Assembly (NCBI GenBank): GCA_001643675.2
Contig: LSRY02000001.1
Coordinates: 186,001-250,000, forward strand
Origin: Monocercomonoides exilis
Lineage: Eukaryota > Preaxostyla > Oxymonadida > Polymastigidae
DNA: 64,000 nucleotides
Reading direction: 5' to 3'
The notes below the pieces were generated by a model that saw only the letters and a program-made list of their open reading frames with translations, was not told the DNA's origin and did not search any database. Both the position numbers and the translations under genes were made by a program. This document shows, piece after piece, positions 1 to 12,400 of the stretch (positions are counted from its first letter, which is position 1; each line of letters begins with the position of its first letter).

Positions 1-3000
1 CAGTCGCTGCACCAGCTCAACGGCTGGGAAAGAGCAACATGCGGCGAGCACTATGCTGTGCCGCTCGTTGTGTATCTCTGGACCAACTTCTCTGCCCATG
101 CCTATGTCGACGGCGCTGACGGATGGGACTTCAGCGCTTGCGGCCTTGACGTCGCACCTTGCAGATCCATCGACAAGGCTCTCCAGCTCCGGTTTGTCCC
201 CGACCTTCCATCCTCTGCCTCCACAATCACAGTCACGCACAGCACCACCTTCTCCATCCTCCTCCACCTCCAGCCTTCTGCCACACACCGCAATCCACAA
301 CTCCTAATAAATGGCAACCTCCATGGCACACCAGTCGCCGTCCACGAGCCAGCCCTTCAAGGCAGCAACAAAGCCTTCCTCGCCTCCTCCATCCTCCTCC
401 GCCTCGCCAACCTCTCCTTCTCTCTTCCACCCTCGCTTCACGGCATCCTCTCTTTTCTCCAATCCGCCACATCCCCTGCCTGCCTCTCCCTCTCTGCCTG
501 CTCCTTTGCATCCACAGCCCCTTCCTCTCCAACCAGCTATGCTGTTGTGTCTGTGCTCGCCGGATCAGCCGAAATCGCCAACTGCTGCGTCTCTGCAATC
601 ACCCTCACCCATCCCTTTTTCCTTGTCGCTGCAACCACATCCCAAGCAGCTGTGCAGAACTTGTCCGCCTGCATGGTGGATGCCTCGCCAGCAGGGATAA
701 TCGAGGTCGCTGCACCCGCTGAAGACACATCCAAGCAGACAATCAGCCCCACAAACAGCCAGTTGACCTTCACAATCGCAGACTCCAACTTCACAAACAT
801 CACTGCCCACGCCAATCACTCAACTGTCTTTGCCCTCCCTTCGTACCAGAGCATCGACTGTGTGCTCGACTCCTGCTTCTGCACAAACTGCGTGGGAGAG
901 ACCATCGACGAAGGAGGCGCGGTGCGTGTGTGCCTCAGCTCCACCGAATCCTCTCTGAAAGTGGCTTCGTGTGTGCTCACTCAGTGCGTGTGCTCGCGCA
1001 CAAAGGGCAAAGGCGGTGCTCTCATGGTCGACTGCACCCTGCCCCAATCCCTGCCCCAATCCCTGCCCCAATCCCATTCTCAATCTTATTCTCAATCTTC
1101 ACCCCCAGCTCCTGATGATCTCCTTCACCCCATCCCGCTCCGCATCCTCAACGACCGCTTCATCTTGAACGACGCCTTTGCAGGCAAAGACATCTTCATC
1201 CGGTCCGACCACGTCGCCACACAGATCAACGAAACCCAATTCACACTCGACTTCACCCAGCCCTCTCTCCAGACAAACAACTCCATCTGCGGCTCCACAT
1301 TCGCCGACAGCACCCTTCTCGATCTCATCCCGCTCATCACCTTCTTCAAGGCTGGCCAGATCCACGCCTGCCTCCTAGGAACTGACTCGCGCCAGTGCGG
1401 CTCCACCTCAAACATGTGCAGAACCATCGACAACAGCATCCGCCACATCGACAGCGGCACTTGGAACATGGTCGTTGTCCACACCGATTCCGCCTTCGCC
1501 CGCCAGACAACACTCGCCGACCTCACCCTCCGCTCAGCAACAAAGCTGATCTGCCTGATCCATCTCCAGACTCCAATCGCAATCGAGCAAACCCACCACG
1601 CTGTCGTCGCTTTTGCAAACGATTGCTCGCTCGACAGCTGCCACTTCTCCATCGGCTCCGGCTTCGCATCTGAGCTCCACTCTGTCTTTCGCCAGCTCAA
1701 CGGCAGCTTGCTCGTCGTTTCATGCACATTCACATCTGCCGGATCTGAAACTCTCCTCAACTCCACACTCATCTCTGTGGCAAGCGGGGTGTTCGAGATG
1801 AGGAAAGCCGCCCTCCATTCAATCGCCACAACTCGCAATCTCCTCCTCTTCTGCAGCTCATCTGTTGCAGTGTGCACAGAAACAAACATCAGCAGCACTA
1901 CCACCAGCAACGCTGCGCTTGCCATCGAGCCAAGCACCACCATCGAAATCAGAGATCTCACCATACGCAACTCCACAGCAGATAATGCATTCATCACGTG
2001 CGGCTGCCCCCAAACGCCAGGCATCGAGTCTTTTCCAGACGAACCTGCCTCTCTGCTGAAGCTGGTCGGGGTGGCTGTTGCCCATGCAACAACCAAGAGA
2101 TGCGGCTTTGACTGCACCTCGTGCACAGGAACCATCCTCCAGCACAACTGCTCTTTCACCAACTTCACTTCCACTTCCACCCCCGCATTCGCATCTGAAT
2201 CTGCATCTGCAACAGGAACGATGGAGCACTTTGCTAATTGTGCAAACATCCAGATCGAAGCATGCATCTTCCAAGGCACAGGAACCGCTGCATCATGCAC
2301 ATCCAACACAGCCAGAGAAGTTGCAGACAACGTGTGCACATGGAACGGGTCTCTTGTCCATTTCGCCGACTCATCAGTCGCAATCACAGATGCTGCATTC
2401 ACCGCTGCACCTCAGGGCGCCCTCTCTCTTTCTGCCGCGTCTGCACACATGCACAAGATCCTCTTCGCAAACAACACCCCATCCATCCCCAACTACCAGT
2501 CTGCCCGCCGCAACATCATCTGCTCAAATGCCTCCACCCTCCATCTCACAAGCATCGCCGGCGGAGACGGCCTCCTTCCAAACACTTCCCTCTGGATCCA
2601 CACAACCACATGCTCGCTCCACGGCATCCCTGCTCAAAGAGCATCTCCGTTCTTCATCCCCACACTCACCAGCGCTGCCATCACCCATCACAACAACACC
2701 CACATCCAGATCCGCTGCAACGGCTCCCTCCTTCTCCCTTGCAACCTCTCATACGCCCTCTTCTTCCTCCTCGGCGATCAACACGCTGTGGAGAAAGGTA
2801 CATTCTCTCATGACGATTATGTGAGCGAGAACGAGATCGCTAGCACCATCCCAGCAAATGCAATTGCTGATGCATCTGACAAGGCAGATGTGTTGGTTGC
2901 GCTGCAGTTCGGCAACCCCTCCAGTCCGTCTTTCACCGATGCCATTGTTGTGAAGAACAAAAGTGAAAGTCAGGCAAATGGAGATGAAAAACTTGTTGAA

Positions 3001-4392
3001 GGAGGAAAAGAAGGAAAATCTTATTGGTTGTTGATTGTGATTGTACTTGTTGCGATATTATTGATCGTGTTAATTTGCTTTATTATTTTTGTAATTCGAT
3101 GGAGAAAGCAAAAGAGAAGAACTGAAGAACTGGAAGAGATTGTGAATGACAACATCAAAAAGGATCCGAAGGCATTCGAGATGGTGACGATGGAGATGTC
3201 TCCCGAGGAGCAGTGGAGGAGGGCAGAGAGGGAGGCTGAGAAGAAGAATGAAGAGAGGATCAAGAAGAGAGTGTATGAGAAAAGCTTGGGACATTCTGAG
3301 TCATCAGAACATCTTCTATCTGAGAGTGGCTCAACAGAATACATTTTGGGGAAAGACTCAGATAAGATCCCAGAGTGGATGCTGGAGAAGGTTGATGAGA
3401 AAGAAGAAGAAGAGACAAGAAAGAGATCACCATCACCATCCATTTCATCCACTTCCACCACTTCAACAACAGACTCAGATTCAACATTTGTTCGAGGAGA
3501 GGATCTGTGTCCAACCACTTCATCCATGTCGAATTTGGTGGATGCGATGGCCTGTTCATCACCTCATGAGAAGCTGATTGTTGACTTGAGGGATTCTCTG
3601 TTCATGCTGCTGCACGGAAAGAATGAGAAGAAAGAGATGGCTATTGGGAGCTTGAAGGAAAGAGAGCAGACAGCTGCCCAAATCCTGTTCTGGGTGGCTG
3701 GCGGCGCACTCTTCTCCTTCGAAGACGGGGAGGACGATCTTCCCTCTCTGCCAAACCTCAGCCCACACATCGTGCTGTTCTCCGAGCACATGGTTATCTG
3801 CATCGCCCTCCATTCAGATTTCTCTTCTGATGATTCTGACACATCTTCCATCTCTTCATCAACCGTTGTCACATCTGCAAGTGATGATGATGATGATGAT
3901 GGCAGAAACGATAGAGATTCTCTGCCCTCATCTGCATTTGAGGAAGAAGATAGCTTCAAAAAAGAGTGTTTGAGGTGGAAGGCGCCAGAACTGTTGATGA
4001 ACAAGAAGATGGGGGCAACACAGAAGTCTGTGGCATTCTCCATCGGGATGATGCTGTGGGAGTGTGTGACGCTCCAGATCCCGTTTGGCGAGTACGAGGC
4101 CGAGACTGCTGGCCAAAAGATAGCGAATGGCGAAAAGCCAGATCTGGGCATGGCTGGCTGCTCCGCCTTTGCCCAAACCATCAATGCCTGCCTTTCCCAA
4201 AATCCAGATGCCCGCCCCAGCCCTGCCCAGCTTCAGCGCCAGTTCATCCAGCACTTTCCCGGCGGTGCTCCCAGCCTCACAGCTTCCGACGCCCTCTATT
4301 GTTACCACCCCTTGCGCCTCAACTACTCCTCCGATCAATCTGCCTCCTATTCCGCAACAACCTTTACCGAAGATCCCGCTGCCCCCTCCTGA
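1..4392 (+). CDS. Beta-helix receptor-like protein with cytoplasmic pseudokinase domain (5' partial)
   Basis: The frame is open from base 1, so the start and signal peptide lie outside the window; at least 1463 residues are visible. The ectodomain (to about base 2950) consists of beta-helix-like repeats with many N-x-S/T sites and two copies of a Cys entry motif ('CGLDVAPCRSIDKAL', 'QCGSTSNMCRTIDNSI'), resembling the DUF1565-type start of right-handed beta-helix modules. A single membrane span (bases 3017-3108, WLLIVIVLVAILLIVLI) is followed by basic residues, an E/K-rich juxtamembrane stretch, Ser/Thr/Asp-rich linkers and a protein-kinase-like C-lobe: 'RWKAPELL' matches the APE segment and 'SIGMMLWECVTLQIPFGEY' the helix F/G region. 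I see no VAIK lysine, HRD or DFG motif, so it is probably a pseudokinase. The ectodomain uses C-rich codons unlike the other surface genes here. Stop is TGA. The 3' part is duplicated in inverted orientation in the convergent gene ending at 7995. Ligand and function unknown. Confidence 0.8.
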   Translation, partial: QSLHQLNGWERATCGEHYAVPLVVYLWTNFSAHAYVDGADGWDFSACGLDVAPCRSIDKALQLRFVPDLPSSASTITVTHSTTFSILLHLQPSATHRNPQLLINGNLHGTPVAVHEPALQGSNKAFLASSILLRLANLSFSLPPSLHGILSFLQSATSPACLSLSACSFASTAPSSPTSYAVVSVLAGSAEIANCCVSAITLTHPFFLVAATTSQAAVQNLSACMVDASPAGIIEVAAPAEDTSKQTISPTNSQLTFTIADSNFTNITAHANHSTVFALPSYQSIDCVLDSCFCTNCVGETIDEGGAVRVCLSSTESSLKVASCVLTQCVCSRTKGKGGALMVDCTLPQSLPQSLPQSHSQSYSQSSPPAPDDLLHPIPLRILNDRFILNDAFAGKDIFIRSDHVATQINETQFTLDFTQPSLQTNNSICGSTFADSTLLDLIPLITFFKAGQIHACLLGTDSRQCGSTSNMCRTIDNSIRHIDSGTWNMVVVHTDSAFARQTTLADLTLRSATKLICLIHLQTPIAIEQTHHAVVAFANDCSLDSCHFSIGSGFASELHSVFRQLNGSLLVVSCTFTSAGSETLLNSTLISVASGVFEMRKAALHSIATTRNLLLFCSSSVAVCTETNISSTTTSNAALAIEPSTTIEIRDLTIRNSTADNAFITCGCPQTPGIESFPDEPASLLKLVGVAVAHATTKRCGFDCTSCTGTILQHNCSFTNFTSTSTPAFASESASATGTMEHFANCANIQIEACIFQGTGTAASCTSNTAREVADNVCTWNGSLVHFADSSVAITDAAFTAAPQGALSLSAASAHMHKILFANNTPSIPNYQSARRNIICSNASTLHLTSIAGGDGLLPNTSLWIHTTTCSLHGIPAQRASPFFIPTLTSAAITHHNNTHIQIRCNGSLLLPCNLSYALFFLLGDQHAVEKGTFSHDDYVSENEIASTIPANAIADASDKADVLVALQFGNPSSPSFTDAIVVKNKSESQANGDEKLVEGGKEGKSYWLLIVIVLVAILLIVLICFIIFVIRWRKQKRRTEELEEIVNDNIKKDPKAFEMVTMEMSPEEQWRRAEREAEKKNEERIKKRVYEKSLGHSESSEHLLSESGSTEYILGKDSDKIPEWMLEKVDEKEEEETRKRSPSPSISSTSTTSTTDSDSTFVRGEDLCPTTSSMSNLVDAMACSSPHEKLIVDLRDSLFMLLHGKNEKKEMAIGSLKEREQTAAQILFWVAGGALFSFEDGEDDLPSLPNLSPHIVLFSEHMVICIALHSDFSSDDSDTSSISSSTVVTSASDDDDDDGRNDRDSLPSSAFEEEDSFKKECLRWKAPELLMNKKMGATQKSVAFSIGMMLWECVTLQIPFGEYEAETAGQKIANGEKPDLGMAGCSAFAQTINACLSQNPDARPSPAQLQRQFIQHFPGGAPSLTASDALYCYHPLRLNYSSDQSASYSATTFTEDPAAPS

Positions 4393-5497
4393 TCCTTCTC
4401 CGAGCAGCTGAGCATGCCCTGTCTTTTTCCATCCAGCTCTCCCCCAGCCCTTCCACATCCCAAAGACTGGCTTGGAAGCTGGAAAGCGAAAAAGCCACAT
4501 CTGCAGCTCAAATAAAGCGGAAATAACGCAGACAAGATAGATGCTCACAAATGACGTAGCGCAGACTGCATCTCATTCTGTGCCTCTTGTCAAACGTAAC
4601 AGTTGTTTTATTTATTTATTTATTTATTTATTGTTTTCTTGTCTTTTTTTTTGGAAATGCTTCCATCTGTTTTCCGTTATCTGTTTTCCGTTTTCCTTTT
4701 GTCAGCTCCGATTTTGTTGTTATTATGAGGACCAGGCTCCCCAAGCTGCAGCTGTGTAGCTTTTTGCATCCTTCCATTTTGCGTTTGTTTGTTTGTTTTG
4801 CACTCGCTTTGTATTCGGCGTTTTTCTTCATTCACAGATGTTGTGGCTTTCAAGCCATTTTCATCCCCATTTCATTGTCCTGCTCCCATCCATGTGCGCT
4901 CTTCACATCACTTCCGTTGGCGCGCGCTCTCTCTAAAATAAACAAATCAGGGCATTTGCACTTCCATGCGGTAAAAACTCACAAGCAGATGCCATGAAAA
5001 AAGCAAAAATTGTGTTTCTGCCACAATTCTCTGACTTTCTGAGAAAAAGAAAAGCAAACGAATAAAATGCGAATTTTTCTATCAATAAAAATGATTGAGT
5101 GCACACCATTCTCTTCGGCCGAGAAAATGTCAAAGCGCTCGCTCAGCAAGAACATTCACTTTGTGTGCTTGTTCAGGAAGCAACACGAAAACGGAAACAG
5201 CACCAAACTCAATTAAGAAAGAGCCATGTTTGCATTGCAACATAAAGAATAACAATATCACAAACAGATGCATCGGATGATTCACAAAAGAAAAGAAAAG
5301 AAAAGAAAAGAAAAAGTTTTAAGAATAAATATATAAATTAATAAATGTGGAGAGCAAAATCAAAATCACACATCTGGCCAACACTCAAAAAGCACAGATA
5401 CTCCCACACACATTTCAAAAACAAACCACTTGACCAATCATCAAAAATAAAAATAAAGCAAACAATTGCTACGACAGAACAAACCAGAAAAATCAAA
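4393..5497. other. 3' flank within palindrome arm, no gene
   Basis: Only short open frames occur here, and every one is duplicated in the mirror arm because the whole flank is. It holds a (TTTA)n tract near 4607-4632 and an AATAAA at 4511-4516, about 120 nt after the stop, which is a candidate polyadenylation signal mirrored at 7871-7876. An (AAAAG)6 microsatellite lies at 5286-5315. Confidence 0.6.
5286..5315 (+). repeat. (AAAAG)6 microsatellite
   Basis: Six perfect pentanucleotide units. The same tract is present in the mirror arm (7072-7101) at the same unit number, consistent with very recent duplication or ongoing gene conversion, because a microsatellite would normally drift in length. 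Confidence 0.85.
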
Positions 5498-6889
5498 ACA
5501 CACATATTTGAAAAATCAATAAAAAATATTTTTTGTTCTTTTGAAAATTCTCTTCAAAATGTTGAAATACTGCTTGTTCATAAGCTTCATGAAAACAGAA
5601 AGTGAAATTTCCATTCTCACAAAAAAGTGTTAAAAAAAGTTAAAATGAAAACAAACTGTTTCAAGGAAAATGGACAATCAACGAAGCCTCTACAAATGTC
5701 GTGATTCACTCAACAACATATTTCTCGGATGAATTTCAAACTGCTAAAGTTATATCATTTGGTGTGTTTATTTCACAAAAATCTGTGGCAGAAGGAGCAT
5801 CGACTGCTTTCATGTGAAATCATTCCATCACAAAGAATTAAATACAAAATTATAAAATTTTGCACCAATTATTTATCTTTCCAATTGACTTTTTCCTCGT
5901 GAAAGATCGATTTCATCTGTTTCTCTTTTTTGCAACAAATTCGACAGATAAATTGACTTCACAGTTCTCCATTTTTCCCATTTGGATATTATCAGCAAAA
6001 TAGATGTAATTGCTCAATTCCTCGTGGGTTTTGACATGAAACTTCATTGATTTGAACGAATATCTTTAAACAAAGCTCATTTCATTTCTTCAACGAATAA
6101 CCTCTTTTTTTGTCATTTTATTTGAACAGAAAAATATGCACACTATTTATTGGCTCAACGTGAGTTATTCGAAAGAATTTCTGACTCGATTTCAAAATTC
6201 CTTTTTTGTTTTTTTGAATAAATGCTCCCATACTAAAAGCTGTTATCCAAGAAATGAAAAAACAGCAATATTTGAAGAGTCATTTGGAGATTCGCAACAA
6301 AAAATGAAAACCAATTGGCGAAAGCAAAAAGAAACAGGGAAAGGCGAAGAAAGCATGCTTTTGAAAAACCAGAAAGTGAGGTGAAGCACATTATTGAAAT
6401 TGAACGATGAATTGAAACAAGCAGGACAAAACATTGGACAACTCTCTTATAAATGAAACAATTTGTAATCTGAATAGCACCCAATGGAGTTATTCAAAAA
6501 ATGAAGAACAAAGGGAAAAAGAAGAAAAACAAGGATGGATGAAAGAATGACTGAAAAGAACAAAATAAAAAGAAATTGATAATTTTCCCAGTGATTTTCA
6601 CACACTCTCATAAAATATATGAGTACTTAAAGGAGAGCGGAAAAAGAAGTTGATTGAAGAAAAACAAAGAAGAAATTTCAGAAGCAAAAAGTTGAAGCGA
6701 AGAAGGAAATGGAAGGAGCGAATGGAAAGAAAGATACTACGAAAAGACAACTTAGTTGAATTAGATGAAACCAAAAACAATATTGACAAGTTTTTGAAGA
6801 TTCGAATTGCGTATTTTAATTCATTTTGCAAACGAGGAGCTAAAAGAAAATGTTGAAGATTCAATAAAAACATCAACAACATCGAATTA
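5498..6889. other. Unique spacer of the palindrome
   Basis: 1392 bp of AT-rich sequence with no mirror-image counterpart. I see no convincing gene. A short Lys/Arg/Glu-rich frame on the plus strand around 6600-6856 could be a coding remnant, but nothing supports it beyond composition. Confidence 0.6.
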
Positions 6890-9430
6890 TTTGATTTTTC
6901 TGGTTTGTTCTGTCGTAGCAATTGTTTGCTTTATTTTTATTTTTGATGATTGGTCAAGTGGTTTGTTTTTGAAATGTGTGTGGGAGTATCTGTGCTTTTT
7001 GAGTGTTGGCCAGATGTGTGATTTTGATTTTGCTCTCCACATTTATTAATTTATATATTTATTCTTAAAACTTTTTCTTTTCTTTTCTTTTCTTTTCTTT
7101 TGTGAATCATCCGATGCATCTGTTTGTGATATTGTTATTCTTTATGTTGCAATGCAAACATGGCTCTTTCTTAATTGAGTTTGGTGCTGTTTCCGTTTTC
7201 GTGTTGCTTCCTGAACAAGCACACAAAGTGAATGTTCTTGCTGAGCGAGCGCTTTGACATTTTCTCGGCCGAAGAGAATGGTGTGCACTCAATCATTTTT
7301 ATTGATAGAAAAATTCGCATTTTATTCGTTTGCTTTTCTTTTTCTCAGAAAGTCAGAGAATTGTGGCAGAAACACAATTTTTGCTTTTTTCATGGCATCT
7401 GCTTGTGAGTTTTTACCGCATGGAAGTGCAAATGCCCTGATTTGTTTATTTTAGAGAGAGCGCGCGCCAACGGAAGTGATGTGAAGAGCGCACATGGATG
7501 GGAGCAGGACAATGAAATGGGGATGAAAATGGCTTGAAAGCCACAACATCTGTGAATGAAGAAAAACGCCGAATACAAAGCGAGTGCAAAACAAACAAAC
7601 AAACGCAAAATGGAAGGATGCAAAAAGCTACACAGCTGCAGCTTGGGGAGCCTGGTCCTCATAATAACAACAAAATCGGAGCTGACAAAAGGAAAACGGA
7701 AAACAGATAACGGAAAACAGATGGAAGCATTTCCAAAAAAAAAGACAAGAAAACAATAAATAAATAAATAAATAAATAAAACAACTGTTACGTTTGACAA
7801 GAGGCACAGAATGAGATGCAGTCTGCGCTACGTCATTTGTGAGCATCTATCTTGTCTGCGTTATTTCCGCTTTATTTGAGCTGCAGATGTGGCTTTTTCG
7901 CTTTCCAGCTTCCAAGCCAGTCTTTGGGATGTGGAAGGGCTGGGGGAGAGCTGGATGGAAAAAGACAGGGCATGCTCAGCTGCTCGGAGAAGGATCAGGA
8001 GGGGGCAGCGGGATCTTCGGTAAAGGTTGTTGCGGAATAGGAGGCAGATTGATCGGAGGAGTAGTTGAGGCGCAAGGGGTGGTAACAATAGAGGGCGTCG
8101 GAAGCTGTGAGGCTGGGAGCACCGCCGGGAAAGTGCTGGATGAACTGGCGCTGAAGCTGGGCAGGGCTGGGGCGGGCATCTGGATTTTGGGAAAGGCAGG
8201 CATTGATGGTTTGGGCAAAGGCGGAGCAGCCAGCCATGCCCAGATCTGGCTTTTCGCCATTCGCTATCTTTTGGCCAGCAGTCTCGGCCTCGTACTCGCC
8301 AAACGGGATCTGGAGCGTCACACACTCCCACAGCATCATCCCGATGGAGAATGCCACAGACTTCTGTGTTGCCCCCATCTTCTTGTTCATCAACAGTTCT
8401 GGCGCCTTCCACCTCAAACACTCTTTTTTGAAGCTATCTTCTTCCTCAAATGCAGATGAGGGCAGAGAATCTCTATCGTTTCTGCCATCATCATCATCAT
8501 CATCACTTGCAGATGTGACAACGGTTGATGAAGAGATGGAAGATGTGTCAGAATCATCAGAAGAGAAATCTGAATGGAGGGCGATGCAGATAACCATGTG
8601 CTCGGAGAACAGCACGATGTGTGGGCTGAGGTTTGGCAGAGAGGGAAGATCGTCCTCCCCGTCTTCGAAGGAGAAGAGTGCGCCGCCAGCCACCCAGAAC
8701 AGGATTTGGGCAGCTGTCTGCTCTCTTTCCTTCAAGCTCCCAATAGCCATCTCTTTCTTCTCATTCTTTCCGTGCAGCAGCATGAACAGAGAATCCCTCA
8801 AGTCTACAATCAGCTTCTCATGCGGTGACGAACAAGCCATTGCATCCACGAGATTCGACATGGATGAAGTGGTTGGACACAGATCCTCTCCTCGAACAAA
8901 TGTTGAATCAGAATCAGTTGTTGAAGTGGATGAAATGGAAGGTGAAGGAGTTGTCTTTCTTGTCTCTTCTTCTTCTTTCTCATCAACCTTCTCCAGCATC
9001 CACTCTGGGATCTTATCTGAGTCTTTCCCCAGGATGTATTCAGTCGATCCACTCTCAGACAGAAGATGTTCTGATGACTCAGAATGTCCCAAGCTTTTCT
9101 CATACACCCTCTTCTTGATCCTCTCATCATTCTTCTTCTCAGCCTCCCTCTCTGCCCTCCTCCACTGCTCCTCGGGAGACATCTCCATCGTCACCATCTC
9201 GAATGCCTTCGGATCCTTTTTGATGTTGTCATTCACAATCTCTCTCAAATCCTTTGCCTCATTCTTTGCCTTTCTCCATCGAATTACAAAAATAATAAAG
9301 CCAATTAACACGATCAATAATATCGCAACAAGCACAATCACAATCAACAACCAATAAGATTTTCCTTCTTTTCCTCCTTCAACAAGTTTTTCATCTCCAT
9401 TTGCCTGACTTTCACTTTTGTTCTTCAGAA
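6890..9430 (-). repeat. Right arm of ~2.5 kb inverted repeat (palindrome)
   Basis: Mirror of 2952-5497 (sum of paired coordinates 12387 over the inner part). It carries the 3' end of the convergent receptor-like gene and its downstream flank. The outer limit is where the ectodomain sequences stop matching, around the 'KNKSESQANGDEKL' codons. Confidence 0.93.
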
Positions 9431-12400
9431 TGAGTGATTCTGTTGACGAAGGAGAATCAATTTTTCCAAACAGAAGACTCACAGATACTTCTGTCTCAGC
9501 TCCCACCAATGTCATCTGAGTCGATGAAACAACAGCGACGATCTCTTTCTCTGAAACGCTTTCCCTTTCACTAATTCCATAGCTCTCAACCACTTCTTCC
9601 TTTCCATTCCTGAAGTTCAAGCGCAGTGAAACATTGCATGGAAGAAGAAGTTTCCCAGTCAGCGAGATGCTTGTTCTCCCATCGGATGTTGTCTCATTCA
9701 TCGCCTCTTCTACAACTGGAACGAACAGTGTTGATGCTCTCTCAGAAACAATCCCGCTCAGTTCACATCCTTCATCCAGAATCCACAAGGATGTGTTTCT
9801 TTCCCATCCATCTCCTCCTTTCAAACTCATCACATTCAATGATCCTGCACCTGAACAGAGAATGTTTCGTCTGGCAGATGGATATCTTTCAATCGAAGGA
9901 TTGTTGTTCTCAAACTTACCATCTTCAATCTTCATCCTTCCTTCGCATACAGAAAGACCTCCATCCGAACAGCTCACAAAACTGGTATCCTTCATCTCTG
10001 CTGAGCTTTCCTTCACATCAACAACTGATCCATTCCATTTGCACATGTTCACTTCCTCATTCAAATGTTTTTCACTTATTTTCCCATCAAACAAGCACTG
10101 ACTCATGGAAATATTTTGACATTTCCAAAACGACATCATTCCTCCTTTTATTCTTCTCGATGCACATCCAACAAATGAACAGTTCGAAAACTCCACATTT
10201 ATGTCTCTCCCCTCAACATCAACTACTCCTGCACTCTCATCCACACAAGTGATGTTCTTCAATGAAGATGATAATATGGAAAACGAAAGCTCACTTTCTC
10301 CTATATTGTTTGGACCTTGTCCTCTGCCACGAACATTCAAAAACCATCCATTTTTAATCTTCACATTTCCTGCTTCCACTTTTTCCATCTTTGCATTCCC
10401 AGCTCCATTTATCTTCAAACAGTCTTTGCTAGCTTCAATATTATTGAGTTTCAGCACACTCACTTCAGTATCCTCATCCATCATCATCACTGCTTCACTC
10501 CCAAACGAAAGCCACGAAACACTCACATTCCTGATTTCACATTTCCCTCTTTCCACAAACATCAGAATAAATGGTACTTGCACCATTTCTCTCTCAGCCG
10601 AGCTCACTCCATCAAATGAACACACGCTGATCGATATCTTTCCTGAGCTTATCTTCATAAATGATGAATGTGCGATTGGTGTTTGTGCTGTTTCAACTTC
10701 TTCAAATGAAAATTGAATCCATCTCACATACACCTGCCCATTTGTCTCCACAATCCAGTCTTTGTTACAGTTCATCCTTCCTATCACTACTACTCGACTC
10801 TGAACTTCGTGCATCCCACTCAGCGTGAGCGTGTCCAATCCAATTTCCTCATCAATCACAGATTCCTCATCAACAACCATTTGACTCAGAAAATCGTGGG
10901 TTAGATGCCTCAGCCCAAACCCAATCGTTGCGCAAGGAAGCAAAGGCTTTCCACATTGCTGTCCATTCCTCCCTCCTTTCCCTTCTTTGCTCGACACAAC
11001 AATCGTGTCTGATTGGTATTTCACAATCAGACTCATCAAGTCCATCGCCTCCTCCTTGTGCTCTCCTGCATCCATCCCATAGATTGCATTTTGTTCGATG
11101 AACTCTTTATCACGGAAGTCGATGTTGAACTGTGTTTCATTGATCTGCCTCTCGATGCAGTCGCACACAATGAACACATCATTCCCGATGCTTGCTGTGT
11201 TCCTTCGGAAGATCACCCCATCAAACACATAATCCAGCTCTCCCCTCAATTCAGTCTTCAGATACACCCCACCTCCTTTCCCTTCGCTCACAGAGCATCC
11301 ACACTGCTTCATGCTCGCATTCATAACATGGAACCATCCTCCTTCATTCAATTCAAACAGCATCGCTCCTCCCTTTGTGCTTCTCCCACTGCTGCATCCT
11401 TCAAACAGTGAATCTTCAACAACAAGCTTCACACCATTCCCACTCTTGCTCCAAACAACACATGGATTGGCTCCTTCCCCTTCAACTGATCCAAAACTGC
11501 AATTCTTCATCCTCATCTCACCTCCTCCATTTGTTCCCTCTTCAATTCTTTCGTCAAGCTCTCCTTCAATTTCAAACAGACTTCCACTCTCCAATGTGGC
11601 TTCTGTGACTGTTATTTCATTAATCACACTCGCAACTTCTCCACTCACCACAAACACACTTCCCTTCCCAAAATACGAAAGCACTTTGAACCTCTTCATC
11701 TCCAACTCCCCTTTCTTCACAACACAAAATGCAATATTCCCCAATCCCTCTTTCTTTCCCTTCCATGAGATCGAACAGTCTTCCCATTCAATTCTCTCTC
11801 CCTCACTCATAATCATCCCTGCTTCTTCACTTCCCATTACATTCATCACACACATCTCCAATGCTCTCAGAGTGACTGCTCCACTGTTGCGAAGACACAC
11901 TTTTGCTCCAGTTTCTCCTTCACTCCCCAACACAACTGTTCCATGTTCCATCTCATCATATCCTGCTCCCACAGATTCCACCTCAATCCAGCTCAAATCA
12001 TGTTCCTCTTCCACTCTTATCTTTTCCTTCACCCTCACCACTTTTCTCTCTCCTCCTCTCTCAATGTGCTTCAATCCCATCTCCAATGTCTCACACGGAT
12101 CCTCTTCACTCCCACATCGCACAACATCGTCTCCATTTTCCCACACCACAATCCTCTCGCTCATGTATTCAATCACAAATCGCAACAGATCTGTGTTCAT
12201 CCGCTTTTCATCACTTCCAACAAATGCATTCGTATCATCTTCCATCCCTTCAATATCAATCGCAAATGTCTCACTCCTCACTGTCACATTCAGATCTGAA
12301 TCCAGAACGAACATGTTCTTCCCCACAAAAGCCTCATTCTCAGCAAATGTCACTCCCTCAAACTTGAATGGCACTCCTCCCCTCCTTTCACTGCAATTCA

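Larger units (their letters stand above)
2952..5497 (+). repeat. Left arm of ~2.5 kb inverted repeat (palindrome)
   Basis: Position x pairs with position 12387-x on the opposite strand without indels from 5497 back to about 3528. In that inner ~1.97 kb I noticed only one substitution (Asn/Tyr-changing in an antisense reading, near 3585). Further out, to about 2952, identity falls and small indels appear, including a 9-bp difference in a Ser/Thr linker near 3460. The arm covers the last ~480 codons of the receptor-like gene (membrane span, linker, pseudokinase) plus ~1.1 kb of downstream DNA. Confidence 0.93.

Noticed and set aside
1125-2402. 425-codon open frame antisense to the first surface gene
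   Set aside because: It is a shadow of the C-rich codon usage on the sense strand; it has no start context, domain or continuity, and the sense frame has clear repeat structure.
4541-4997. Hydrophobic short open frames downstream of the first gene, duplicated at 7390-7846
   Set aside because: They are duplicated only because the whole flank is part of the palindrome; T-rich composition gives a hydrophobic translation and there is no homology-like pattern.
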